This document shows, in pieces, positions 1 through 10,974 of a stretch of DNA of 64,000 bases. The translations under genes were made by a program, and so were the position numbers. The first letter of the stretch is position 1. Each line of letters begins with the position of its first letter. The stretch is from Agrypnia vestita (lineage: Eukaryota; Arthropoda; Insecta; Trichoptera; Phryganeidae), in assembly GCA_016648135.1 (NCBI GenBank), contig JADDOH010005031.1, forward strand, positions 153,695 to 217,694, in the 5' to 3' direction. The notes beneath the pieces were generated by a model. It was not told where the DNA came from, did no database searches, and saw only the letters and a list, made by a program, of their open reading frames with translations.

Positions 1-234
1 CAAGTGTAACTCGATTGTTGTTTCTGGCGAGGGTGAAAAGATCCTTAATTGCCAACATCGATCGTATTAAAATCATCAGAATTTTATATGTTTTTTATTT
101 ATTTATGGTTGTTGTGTTTAATTTGTAGAACTCCATATTTTTTTTTTTTAATTAATAAATTTAAAAATACAATAATACAATTAATCTTACATACCCTAAT
201 CAAAAATATAATAATAATAAATATGCATGCATAG
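1..234. other. AT-rich sequence, no gene seen
   Basis: No convincing coding sequence or repeat end is visible. It lies just upstream of a Penelope-like endonuclease remnant and may be part of the same degraded element, but I cannot show that. Confidence 0.4.
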
Positions 235-660
235 ACTTTTTCGGTCCAACTTCAGTAAAAACAGCTAATGAAATGAAAAAATTCGGTTTAAAAATAGCTT
301 TTCAAACCAATAGAACAAACCTCAAAATTTTAAAAGTAATACATCAAAATTAGAAAACACTGGCATACACAATTAATATGTAATCATAAAGATTGCAATG
401 CCTCATATATTGGACAAACGGGAAGCTCTTTTTTAACTAGATACGCGAAACACATGCGCTGCTATAAAAATAAAAATTTTGAGTCAAAATTTGCGGCCCA
501 TTTACTAAATGAAAACCACGTCCCGCTAGGTAATAACGTGCCAACACCTTTACACATAGAAATAAAAGGTTTTAGAATGAATTTACTCGAGTAACTGGAA
601 ATATATAAATATACAAATGATCCAAACATAAAACTTTTAAATAGTCAACAAAAATGATCT
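235..660 (+). pseudogene. Penelope-like element, GIY-YIG endonuclease remnant
   Basis: Translated in + frames, this stretch resembles the C-terminal endonuclease region of Penelope-like retroelements. It reads FFGPTSVKTANEM, then LKIAFQTN, then after a frameshift CNHKDCNASYIGQTG, followed by TRYAKHM and FAAHLLNENH. The CxxxxC pair, the YIGQTG half of the GIY-YIG signature and the spaced Arg and His residues are characteristic. In the known family this domain nicks target DNA for insertion. Stop codons near 355 and 593 and a frameshift near 375 show it is dead. A perfect inverted repeat with a hammerhead-like core lies about 280 bp downstream, consistent with a Penelope 3' end. The reverse transcriptase part is absent or outside the window. 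Confidence 0.75.
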
Positions 661-942
661 TCTCTCCACTTCTTAATACGTTTAAAAAACAAGGACATAA
701 ATTAAAATACTATTTATAAATAACAACTAAATAGAATCACTTACAGAAAACGAGGAATTTTGATAATTAAGCATGCCATAGAATTTTGTAAACAGGGATA
801 CTTTTATGATAAGAGCCCGTGAAAAACGAACATTAATATAGGGCTTCACCAAAAATATCCAATTACTCTAAAGGGGAAGGGGTAACTTAAAATTTTATAA
901 CTTCTTCTTCAAATGTAGCAAATTTATTTTGTGGTAACATAA
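661..942. other. Spacer between Penelope endonuclease and inverted repeat
   Basis: AT-rich sequence with no open frame of interest. It probably represents the 3' untranslated part of the Penelope-like element. Confidence 0.4.
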
Positions 943-1150
943 TTATAATTAATATAAATTAACTTTGTTTAAACCACTTATTTATTGAAAAAAATCAACA
1001 TGTTTCAAAGCCAATGGCTTCTTCATCAGGAAAACAAAAAAAAAAAATTTATTTTTTGTCTTCCTGATGAAGAAGCCATTGGCTTTGAAACATGTTGATT
1101 TTTTTCAATAAATAAGTGGTTTAAACAAAGTTAATTTATATTAATTATAA
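943..1150. repeat. Perfect 90-bp inverted repeat with hammerhead-like core
   Basis: The arms 943-1032 and 1061-1150 are exact reverse complements over 90 bases, separated by a 28-base A/T-rich spacer. The right arm carries CTGATGA (1064-1070), a short GC hairpin (AAGCC/GGCTT) and GAAAC (1087-1091). This is the order of conserved blocks in hammerhead ribozymes that are known from Penelope-like element ends. Its position just after a GIY-YIG endonuclease remnant supports inverted Penelope pseudo-LTRs. Self-cleavage is not shown: stem III and the cleavage site are not obvious. Confidence 0.8.
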
Positions 1151-2338
1151 AATTTTATAAATAAGTCGATTATACGTGGTATATTCACTGTTTGATTAAT
1201 GGCCTTGCAAGCCGAAACAGCTGTCACACTAAAAATAGTTAACCAGCAGAACTTAATAATAATATTTAATTTATTTTAAATTTCAATAATAATAATATTT
1301 ATCAAAATTTAATTAATTTTAAATTTTATTAATAATAATTATTAAAATTTAATTTATTTTAAATTCGCTAAAAGAATATATAATTTATTTAGTGCTAGCA
1401 CTTTTTCTCGTAGCTTCTTTAAAAATTCATTCATTAGGTCTCATACGTTTAATTTTTTTTCTAAAACGACATTATCTAAATCGATAAGTCGATTATAAAT
1501 TACCAAAGCGATATTTTAGAAGTAAGGAAAACTGCTCCACTTTGTGGGTTTTACATAACTGTATGGACGTAATGACATGATTATTTTTCAATAATATTTG
1601 AAAGTTAACAATCGTTTTAAGTAAATAAAATTATTTTTATATATTTTTTAAAAAATTGACTGTTTATTTAAATATTTTTCCGATGCCTTTTTAACCCTTA
1701 TCACATAACTGACAACTTTGTAACATGAATTAAAATTCAAAAACTTATTCAGAATTCCTCATTTTAATTTATTTTATCAAAATGCAGCCTATTTTAGATA
1801 CAAAAAATAAGCTTTAAAAATATATTATTTACAGAAACAAGTTTTCATTTTCTTTTCATAATTCTACCTGTTTCTAACAAAACGAATTTTCATTGAGTAG
1901 TACCTAACCGATTAGAGCGAACAATTGCTTGTCTCTGTAATGATATATAATAACTATGATTGATGTAGTAACTTTCTCTCAAAATTTTGTACACAACATA
2001 AATATCTTTCCATTTGGTTTATAGTAATGTACAGTTTTGTAACAATGTATGCACCGTTTCCAACTGAATTTTTATTCGATTGCGAACCGCGTATACGAAG
2101 CGATAATATTTTTTGTTCGCAATCCGCGTACGAGAGACTAAAAAAAAATATATATTTCGCAACTCGCGTACAACTCGAGATTCAAAAAATATTGTGTTGC
2201 TATGGAAAAAAGCAGAGTAAGCGAGAAAAGGTAAGAATCATAGGTTATTTATACAAATAAAAAATGAAACACGCATTTTTAATCCATAGGATGGGCGCAA
2301 AAGATGTACACCGAACAATTTGCAAAATAAATGTAGCC
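1151..2338. other. AT-rich intergenic sequence with minor repeats
   Basis: No gene is supported. About 1520-1600 matches the reverse strand of 12780-12875 and is an interspersed repeat. A 77-codon ATG-initiated frame at 2027-2260 covers a three-fold degenerate repeat of about 37 bp (2075-2195) carrying TTCGCAA and CGCGTACGA-type blocks; I regard it as non-coding. Confidence 0.5.
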
Positions 2339-2650
2339 ATATTCAGAATATTTTGAGTACGTCCAAATTTATCAAGAACACAACACTGGACTTTATCCCC
2401 AGGAGGACATCATTAATATGTTAAGATATATTATAGGTGTCTCATAGAGACGAAGCTATATTTTTATGTGGGAAAGTAGGTAAGGAAGTCTTTTATGGGT
2501 GTTCATAAGGCTTACGATCTATCGTACAGCTGACTTAAGTGATCACTTTGAACGTTACATTGTGTAAAGTACATACATACGTACATACCTACTTTCCCAG
2601 ATAAAAATACAGCTTCGTTTCTGTGAGACATCTAAAATATATCTTAATGC
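2339..2650. mobile_element. MITE family B, copy 1
   Basis: The internal ends are inverted: a TGTCTCATAGAGACGAAGC-type block near 2440 and its inverted counterpart near 2612-2645 (GCTTCG...GTGAGACATCT). A left flank including CTGGATTTTATCCCC-type sequence is shared with other copies at 21.6 and 45.2 kb. The interior contains AAGTGATCAC, also shared. No coding capacity is visible. The superfamily is not known to me. Confidence 0.65.
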
Positions 2651-3255
2651 AGCCATATTGCTTACACAATTAAATTCATGATAATTCAGTCCGATATAAA
2701 GTATCAATTTCTTTGATACAAATTAAATATCTTCATCGTCGTCTTCTCCTTATATTTTTTTTGAATTTGAGGTTCTATTGACATTTGCGGTAATGTACTT
2801 CTTTAATCGGGCTAGGAAATCAAAATGCATATAGAAAACCATACACACATTTGCCACATTATGCTGTACCACTTCAAGAAAGTGTGTAAAGCTGTTATAT
2901 AGTTATATCCCGACCTCAAAGATCTTTTCGGCGAAGGAACGAATAGCGAAAGGGCAAGTCGAGAGTGGTTTGTTTCATTCAAAGCTGGTAGCTTCGACGG
3001 CAAGTCAGGAAAGAGTTAATCTTCGTATACTTAAGACCAGGCCCTTCTGGCGGCTGTGGAAGAGGAAGATAAACACTAGACCGTTGGTGTTTATACCCGT
3101 AAACACCAACACAATGAAACGATGTGCCACGTACGCACGGCGTACACATACTAATTCGACTGTCTTTCTATGGAAAGAGGTCTACCTATACTGGACACTC
3201 TTCGCCCGCGGAATCAACCGTCTTCCAAGTAAACGGGAAGCAGCAATTGACGTAA

Positions 3256-3647
3256 AAATGTCCTTAGGTTTTCACGGCCATTCAGAATCTTCTGTGTATA
3301 GTTTTCTGGGATATTCTGCCGTGTGTGTGTGACCAGCAGGCTAAATAAAGTGTGCAGGATAAATCAAATAGACGATCCGCACAGTCCGACATCCGTTAGT
3401 AGATATATAAAACACTACATGAAGACACACACCTTGCTTTCGACACGGTACTGCAATCCAGTATTTAACATAACACAAACTTGGAGACACCCTGACTTCG
3501 GTACGGTATTGCAAGGTAATACTTAACCTACACTTCAACACTCACTCATCACATCAGCCCTGATGATGGACCCTGCAATGGGATCCGAAACGTTGGCCAG
3601 AGAGGTCACACACACACGGCAGAATATCCCAGAAAAGTATACACAGA
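3256..3647. mobile_element. Penelope-like pseudo-LTR remnant with 14-bp target duplication
   Basis: The segment is flanked by direct repeats AGCAATTGACGTAA at 3242-3255 and 3648-3661, a target-site duplication. Inside, 3290-3332 and 3604-3647 are inverted copies (TTTTCTGGGATATTCTGCCG block). A 34-base extension (3256-3289) lies outside the left arm, resembling the tail described for Penelope elements. CTGATGA (3560-3566), a GC-rich hairpin and CGAAAC (3586-3591) form a hammerhead-like core. No coding sequence remains. Confidence 0.7.
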
Positions 3648-3729
3648 AGCAATTGACGTAATTAACAGCACTTGATGGTGACTACGCCCCCAAGTGATTA
3701 AATTGTCTTTTGAGGTTATCTTGATGTTT

Positions 3730-3759
3730 GGTTAGGTTAGGTTAGGTTAGGTTAGGTTA
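3730..3759 (+). repeat. Short interstitial telomere-type (TTAGG)n array
   Basis: Six tandem GGTTA units, equivalent to the insect telomere repeat TTAGG. It is internal to an inverted-repeat element and therefore not a chromosome end. Confidence 0.9.
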
Positions 3760-4564
3760 TGTTATTTATGAAAAAATATAATTTTCAATATAATTTAAAA
3801 AAAAACTGATGATATATCGTTGAGATCGGGAATAACGCTGGAGCTTTCCACATTTTCTTGAAGAGGTACAGCATAATGTGGCAAATATGTATTTGGTTTT
3901 CTATGTGCATTTTTATCTCCTATTCCTATTAAAGAAGTATAGTATCGCAATTTGACCTCAAATTCAAAAAAAGATGAGAAGATGATGATATTTAATTTGT
4001 ATCACAGAAATTAATTCTTAAAATCGGACTGAATTATCAATCTTACATACATACTCATGTATAAGTATTATATAGAGTGTCTCGTAGCTAGTAGCGGAGT
4101 CTTCTACTTAAATTTTGAATAGAAAATATTCTCTACACTTTGGGTGGAATGTCGATAGTTATGTAGATAAACGACAACAAGGATTGCATTATTTCTGACT
4201 AAATTTCTGCAAAATGTTGGAGCATCACTACAATAACTAATATGGAATATTAAAAATTCAAGTAAAATAATATGACAAAAACCTTACAAAAAGATATTTT
4301 TAAAATTTCTGCAAGTATAACTTACTGTAGTAATAGTCCAACGTTTTACTGAAAATAAGTAAAAAAAAAATAATGCCAAAATTGTCACTTATCTCCGTAA
4401 CTGTAGAAATTTAAAGAATATTTTCTATTAAAAATTGCACGAAAAGACCAAAATGGCCATCAAAATCTTGAATTTGTAAATTTAATAAAATCAATATGGT
4501 CATCAAGTGGTTACGATTCATTGAGGATCGTTGCCTTCTCGTGCAGTAGTTTTCGCCATATTTG

Positions 4565-4774
4565 TCACAGAAATATCCGTACACCAAGTTTTCTCGCGTC
4601 GTTCTTAATATAATTTCCCCAGCTTCTTCGAGGTCTTCCTCTTGATCGTTCCCCTTGGGGCTGCTGGTACAGTGCAATATATGGGTACCTTGGAGAAGGC
4701 ATCCTTTGGACATGTCCTGTCCAGTGTAGTAGAGCGATTTTTATTATTGCCTTGATATCTAGTTCGATATACAA
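4565..4774 (-). pseudogene. LINE reverse-transcriptase C-terminal fragment
   Basis: A - strand frame reads LHWTGHVQRMP, then GERSRGRPRRSW and YIKNDARKLGV. This is the typical C-terminal end of many arthropod non-LTR retrotransposon polyproteins (W-GHV-RM ... RGRPR--W). Only about 60 residues remain, with no catalytic motifs. It is a 5'-truncated insertion, of unassigned clade. Confidence 0.7.
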
Positions 4775-6435
4775 GACATAAAAATAAAACAGTATATGCG
4801 TTCATTTTTTTTTTCAATTCCACGGCTCTGTATTCTTTGTAATTCAATTCAATTTATTCAATAAGTAATACATGCATTACATAAACTATAATTAATTGCA
4901 TATATATATTATTCTATTTAATTAATTATCATGTATATTGTAACTTTTATTTAATTCTAAACATACAGAAAGAACTCTTGTCAAAATTGTAGGCAAATCC
5001 CGTTTAGGAAAACTCCCTCGGAGACATGGAATAGATATACCTACCTATATCCAAAGTGATATTGTTCAGCATAGCGATAACTTTTCCAATTGGCATAACC
5101 ATCGGTAGGTTGGTTCTATATATTGTATAATGGAATGTGAAACAATCTATTTTGACTAATTCTTAGTCTTAATAAATTCTTAGGTCTTTGGCAATTGTTA
5201 GAAACATACAAACCAATGCTCAGCATAATTTCAGAACAAACGATTAAAATGCGTATTCAGATGCACATTCTATCTAGTTTCTAAGCTACTGTAGTCAAGC
5301 ATGCCCTGGAGAAACTCGGTTGAATAGAGATAGCTCAGAAACTACTTTTAGACTTTATGACAAGAGAGCTCATTCTACTACTTAAGCTCATGTGAAGCCA
5401 AGGAGTTGTAAAGGGTTCTCAGTACACGGGTATTTTAGAAAACCCTGGCAGTACGCAGAACAAATCCTAACACTTTCAATGCATTACCTCTGATCTGATA
5501 TATATGTGATTGTAAAATGTCGGGATACTCACAAATCTAACGCCGAGGTCCTCAACATTTGACGTTCGTGTCAGATTTTGGTGGTTCAATTTGTAGCAAT
5601 AGAAAGTAGTTTTTTGGACCCTAATGAATGAATTACCGAACACTTGGAAACATTAGGTTTGTTTCGTTTTTTCCATTCACAAATTTGATAGATCACTATA
5701 TTTAATATATCTGCTTGAAAAAGATGAAAATCGTCCAAAATTGTCTCCATTTAGAAAAGCTTAAATACCTACCATAAATCGCGAGATTAAAAGTAAACTT
5801 TTAATATTATGAATTAATGAAAACAAAGAATAAAAACAAATCTTAAATTCAAAACACAATGGATTTAATAAATATTGCCTATTACAATGTAGTAGTTTAT
5901 TACGCAACATCTAAAAAGACTATTAGATTCCTGCACCCATGACCATGACCAAAAAACGCAATTACTTTCGTTTCAAACTCGAAAAAATCGAAAATCAAAC
6001 TGGAAAAATTAATGTACCCTCTTAATTCGAATGTACGACTAGGTTATCTAGAATAAATAAGTGAGTAAAAAATTGCAAAAGTTTCCATGAATTTTCAACT
6101 ATGAAAGGGTTTTATGTCACTGGTTTCAAAACATTATATTTCTAAAATCGTACAACGTACGGTGGCGTAAAGCGCCCTTGAGTTGAATATTCAGCAAATG
6201 GTGCTCTCGTCACTATAATATGTAATAAAAGTATATCGAGCGCACACAAGTTGAAATCAGATTATTTTATGTTACTGATACTATGTGTTCAGTTGCGGGG
6301 ATGAAATTCGAGTCTTGAAAGTCACTGAAAATGTTTTAAATTTACCCAACCGAAAATGGAAATGTGTCAACTATGTATGATAAACAAAGAATAAGAAAAA
6401 TAGTGTTATTTGAATTTCGTTTAGTTAAACATATA
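4775..6435. other. Intergenic AT-rich sequence, nothing recognised
   Basis: I see no gene, RNA or clear repeat end in this 1.6 kb. Confidence 0.5.
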
Positions 6436-6985
6436 TTTTTACTCCCTTTATATTAACCCGTGGCGTCTGCTTGCTTGCTTGCGGGCTTGCCGTCAAAAAA
6501 ACTTTGGATCGATTTTTGACCCTTTTCCCGTGGTCCAATCGACCTGAAACTTGGCAAGTAGACTCGTGGGGACGATCAAAAAGATTCATCAAATTTTCGT
6601 TAAAAAAAATTAATAATTATAGTATAATTTCGGATTTTTAGAAATTTTATTGGTTTTTTCAAATTGGAATCTTTAAAAAAGTTTGATTAGCAACGGCGGC
6701 CCGATAACGTCGCGGAATATTTTCTAAATTTGAATTACTCCGTCGGTATACATAATAGGTACTTCACTACGAATGTCGAAAATCTAAATTGACTGACAAA
6801 TGTTTTTAGAATTTAATCTTCAAAGCATGAAGTGTCTTATCAAAGCTCAAAACATCTGACATTTTAGAAATATATTAAATTACTGCAAGATAAGTGTTAT
6901 GTTATATGTTTCAATTCGTCTTTAATTGTTGTTATATTTTACAAAGAAAGGGAGTATAATAAAAACTTGGTTTTTATGGGTTACT
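6436..6985 (+). mobile_element. MITE family A, copy 1 (longest clean copy)
   Basis: It starts with ACTCCCTTTATATTAA and ends with AAAGGGAGTATAAT, so ACTCCCTTT-type ends are inverted. Internal landmarks recur in all copies: GCGTCTGCTTGCTTGC, AACTTTGGATCGATTTTTGA, CCGTGGTCCAATCGA, GACTCGTGGGGACGATC, and in full copies TTGAATTACTCCGTCGGTAT. Five other copies or pieces are at 9969, 16243, 23160, 23839 and 25206. No protein is encoded; it is a non-autonomous element of unknown superfamily. Confidence 0.75.
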
Positions 6986-7794
6986 TTTTTTATTATTCCC
7001 GTTCAAATAAAAATCATTCATATGTCGGTCAAAGCTTGTTCCGCTCTTATCAATGCTGGTAGGTACGTAAGATAAAACAGATTTCTATCGATTGACGGTT
7101 TAACTTGGAGATGGTTATCGGTTACTAAGGTAAAGCAGTATTTTGTCGACTTTATCGACAATTTATAAATCAAGATGGCGCTGAGGAGCGTTGTGTCAGG
7201 GTGAGGATGTAGGTGTGGTATTTTATCATGTAGGGTATTTACCTATTATTCTCATGAAAATACCTCGATGTTATATTTATATTTACTTAGATGTTTAGCT
7301 ACAAAAATGCGTTAGAATATTTCGTAATATTTATTTATTAATTTTTATTTTCACGTTGACCTTTTTAAAGATTTTTTGAAAGCAAAAAGATTTTGGAAAA
7401 ACGTGCACTGGGAATGTTGCGTCTGAGACACGGAGTTCCACGAGAATGGAAACGGTGCGGCCATTTTTTTAAAAATATTTTTCAATAAAATAATAGTTTA
7501 ATATGCCTGTTGTAATTGCTAAGAAAAAAACATCATAAAAAAAATCACCAATTTTCTATCTAGATTTCTGGCTCCCAGATTTGTGTAAACACTTAAATTA
7601 TATTTTTTCCTTAATCAACATTTTATTATTTCGGAACTTTTTTTATGTAGGTATTTGGGGTCAATATATTTATGACTTTTATTTTATTAAACTGTAAAAT
7701 TGTATTTTATTTATTAAATAGACACTTAGGAATATGCCATTGTAATAGTTAAATGTCAACATCCAACAATAAAAAAATCATCCAATACTAATAT

Positions 7795-8110
7795 GTAAAG
7801 AGTTCGTGGGTGTGTAAGTTTGGATGTAGGAGATAATCTCCGAAACTACTAATCCGATTTCAAAAATTCTTTTACCAATATTTAGAACGGACTTTCAGGG
7901 TAGCTGTATAATACCCAGATAAAATTAAAGAGCTTTTCGTGGTCACCATTTTTACAACTAAAGTCGAGAAAAAACGGTCGAGCGAATGCTTTTTTTACGA
8001 ACGCTACTTTAACAGTAAGAGATAAGTAAATGTTTCCTATAGAGAAGTTGTAGAACTCAAAAAGGCCTATAAAAAAGTTAAGGTTAATTCACAAATTGAT
8101 AAAATACGTA
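7795..8110 (+). repeat. Interspersed repeat family C, copy 1
   Basis: It contains GTAAGTTTGGATGTAGGAG, CTCCGAAACTACTAATCCG and GTTAATTCACAAATTGATAA. Related copies are at 12460-12720 (reverse) and 45745-46050. This kind of sequence is common in arthropod Helitron-like non-autonomous elements, but no terminus is clear here, so the class is an inference. Confidence 0.6.
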
Positions 8111-8393
8111 TACAAGATTAATTTTGATCTGTGGGGGGTAATTTAAGTAGGTAATGTTAAATTCTTAACAAAATAAATTAACCTATCGTCAGGAAAATTT
8201 TATGTAGATAAAAATTGCCTTTCATACAGCATTGTTTGAACGAGTAGTTTAGATTATATTGATTTTTTACTGATACTCTTACAGTTTCAAACTGAATTTT
8301 TTCTCAATTGAAAAATATTTTACGAATATTTGTTTCTATTGCAAAATACGTATTCAATGCAGGTATGGTACGATATTGGTGTTTAAATTTTAA

Positions 8394-8930
8394 AGCGGGG
8401 GAAACGAGCGACGCCATTCGGGCACTGACGGTCGCACGCAGAGGATTGTTTATAAATAAAGTGATAATTACTGAACAAGATCGGGTATTCAATTTCTTCC
8501 TTATTTCAAAGATAACTTATCATACTCAGGAAGTGATTATACCACAGTGGCGCAGCCGATAAAAAGAGATCTACACTCAGAGAAAGAAAAAAAGGAATTT
8601 GGAATTTACGTGTATTAAAACTCAGCAAGAAAAAAATAATCTACCTACTTCTTGGATTGGTTTTTTTTGTACATGTAACTGGATTGGATGGGACTGCTGG
8701 GAAGGAGAAGAAGAAGAAAGAAGAATAACAAGGATATTCGGAAGTCTTCGGCAGAGTGAGTCATCGACAATTCAGCAAAATCGTCAGGGTGCGAGACCGG
8801 GCAAGGTCATCGGCAATCCAGGAGGGAGGATCGTCAGGAAGAAGACGACAAGACGGAGGAAAAGAAGGGAACAAGGACGTCGGAAAAGGAGCCGTCAGTG
8901 CCCGAATGGCGTCGCTCGTTTCCCCCGCTT
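8394..8930. repeat. Foldback pair, ~38-bp perfect arms
   Basis: AAGCGGGGGAAACGAGCGAC at about 8393 continues through GCCATTCGGGCACTGACGG to about 8431. It reappears as a perfect reverse complement at about 8892-8929. The arms are GC-rich in an AT-rich setting. The roughly 460 bp between them contains no recognisable gene; Lys/Arg-rich frames there are translations of purine-rich sequence. Confidence 0.6.
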
Positions 8931-9527
8931 CCTACCGCATGCATTCATCTCTTTCACACTATCACTACGCACTCCTCATACACCATTCTATCACACTATT
9001 GTATATCAAATTGAAAAGTCCGACATTTTCACGACAAAAGTTGCCACATGAAAGTGTATATTTTTAGGTTAACATTTCCTATTAAAAAGGTCACATGTTT
9101 GTATGCATAATATATTATATCTGCGGTTCCAATTTCCAGATCGCATGCTGGCGTGGAGTGAGCACGTGTGTGGGTGTATTGCATGTCTGTGTAGGATTTC
9201 CACGAGATGAAAAACATCTCAAATAACACCGTGGGAGACTCCTTTTCCACGAACCGCTTCATGTGAAAAATGGACCAACTCTCACAGTCAGTCGTGATAA
9301 TATTTTCTCGATGTTGATATTATTTTATTTGGCTGTGATGTTATATAATTGTACGGGCTGATTTTTTGATCAAAAATGTTTTGTGTACCGAAACAAAGGC
9401 ATATGAGTCGCTTCACGCTAGACAGTAATGTAGTATGTTAGTGCGTAGCATCTTCACGAATAATTGTTATTTTAACGCATTGATTGTGAATATTGTTAAA
9501 CCATTTTTAAAACTTTCCGAAGTTTCT
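8931..9527. other. Intergenic, weak repeat similarity
   Basis: About 9415-9527 resembles 13440-13560 (CACGCTAGACAGTAATG against CACTAGACGGTAATG, and TTTTTAAACTTTCC in both), so it is another interspersed repeat. Nothing else is recognised. Confidence 0.45.
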
Positions 9528-10325
9528 GAGTGGTTTTCCGTTAATTCGAACCCGATAATTCGAAATTTTTGGATAAAAAAATCTCAAAATGTTTGTTTTA
9601 TAGTAGATGAACCCTGAAAATTCGAAAACCACGGTAATAAGTAATTAGAAATAATTATTAGCCCCTGATACCGTAAATTTAGGTCCTATAATTCGATTTT
9701 TCTGGAAATTTGACGAAATAAAAATAAAAAAATCGATTTTTTCGCAAGTGAGAATAGCAAATATTTCAATATCGGATGGGTTGGTACTTAAGTTATATCT
9801 ACTTTAGTAATATAAATGTTACCATCTTTGTACTAGCGTAATAAATATTGCGTTTTCGAAATGATTTCTTGAAATATGCAAAAAATACAGACGTTTTTCA
9901 AAAAGTTAATGACTTTCTTCATGAATTTTACGATTTTGGCCGAATTTCGCAATCGCATGGTGATTTTTATTACTTCCTTTTTTTTAACTCGTAGCGTCTG
10001 CTGCTTGCTTGACGAAAAAACTTTGGATCGTTTTTTATCCGTTTTCCCGTGATCCAATCGAGCTGAAACTTTGCAAGTAGACTCGTGGCGACGATCAAAA
10101 AGATCTATCAAATTTTCTTTAAAAAAAAAAAAATTATAGTATAATTTTGGATTTTTCAAATTTTTAATGGTTTTTTCATACAAATCAGTAAGTTGTATGG
10201 AGATTCCGACGCATATGGTGGACACGAAATCCGAAAATCAGAAAGGGAGTATTGTAAAAACTTGTTTTTTATGGGTTGCTTTTTATTTTTGTACCTTGAA
10301 TTTCGAATTAACGAGAATCAACTGT
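9528..10325. mobile_element. Possible pogo/Tigger-like non-autonomous element
   Basis: The right end at 10289-10325 reads TTTCGAATTAACGAGAATCA before CTGTA. Its inverse, TGATTCTCGTTAATTCGAAA, resembles 9530-9560 (GGTTTTCCGTTAATTCGAAC). TTAATTCGAA-rich ends are typical of insect pogo/Tigger relatives. A family A MITE (9969-10256) is nested inside. TA duplications are not clean, so the boundaries are tentative. Confidence 0.4.
9969..10256 (+). mobile_element. MITE family A, copy 2 (internally shortened)
   Basis: It shares GCGTCTGC, AACTTTGGATCG, TTTTCCCGTGATCCAATCGA and GACTCGTGGCGACGATC with copy 1 and ends in GAAAGGGAGTATT. The central part around TTGAATTACTCCGTCGG is missing. Confidence 0.7.
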
Positions 10326-10974
10326 AGGTAATATATTAAAATATACCGCTTGCTTTTTTCTTCACGTAATAGTTTCAGCTGATGAAAGGCAGAATTATTA
10401 TTTTTATTAAGATGAGATTAATATTATTTTATTCACAATATATAAAATTGAATAGGGTTTAAAATTTACGTAAAAAAATTCTGTGATTTATTACGAGGGG
10501 GTGATTAATTACTTTTAATTCTTATTAGGGAACCTACATATTAATTGGACAATTTGAACTCGGAACAAATTGGAAAATTTTTGAAAAAAAAGAGGCCGCG
10601 TCATGTCTATTTCCAGAGCTCCACCTCCGTGAGTGAGACGCAACTTTTCCCGGTGGACGTTTGTTAGAGACATAGAAAAAGGCATATAATTATTCAGAAA
10701 TGAAATATCTACAATATAGCGTATCCATTTTGGATAAAAACGTTTTTTTATAAAATTGGGAACAATTTAAAAACAACTATTTTTGATGAATCTATTACAT
10801 AACACTTTCGAGCCCGTCACCATAAATGCCCGTTAGCTAAATTTTTGATTTTTCAAAGATTTTTATTTCACGAGTTACCGCTTAGTGTATCGTTGATAGC
10901 TCTTTGAAAATGGCATAAAAATGTATAACTTATATAAGACTACTACTTTGTTTTAAAAAATACTTCTATACACA
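10326..10974. other. Intergenic, nothing firm
   Basis: About 10580-10670 weakly matches the reverse strand of 7380-7485 (GTTGCGTCT and the adjacent pattern), so it may be an old repeat. No gene is seen. Confidence 0.4.

Larger units (their letters stand above)
2679..4039. mobile_element. Element with long (~220-240 bp) terminal inverted repeats
   Basis: 2679-2919 and 3820-4039 are diverged inverted copies of each other. Shared blocks include ATAATTCAGTCCGAT at the outer ends, TGATACAAATTAAATATC, TTTGAATTTGAGGT and TTTGCCACATTATGCTGTAC. The interior (2920-3819) holds an inserted Penelope-type remnant and a short telomere-like array. No transposase is visible. It looks like a foldback or long-TIR DNA transposon, or a palindromic duplication; the class cannot be decided from one copy. 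Confidence 0.65.

Noticed and set aside
3730..3759. Chromosome end or telomere
   Set aside because: Only six units, with ordinary sequence on both sides inside an inverted-repeat element.
8599..9051. 150-codon + frame and overlapping 103-codon frame
   Set aside because: Purine-rich sequence (GAAGAAG-type runs) gives Lys/Arg/Glu-rich translations in two frames. There is no domain, no good start and no splice support, and it overlaps a foldback pair.
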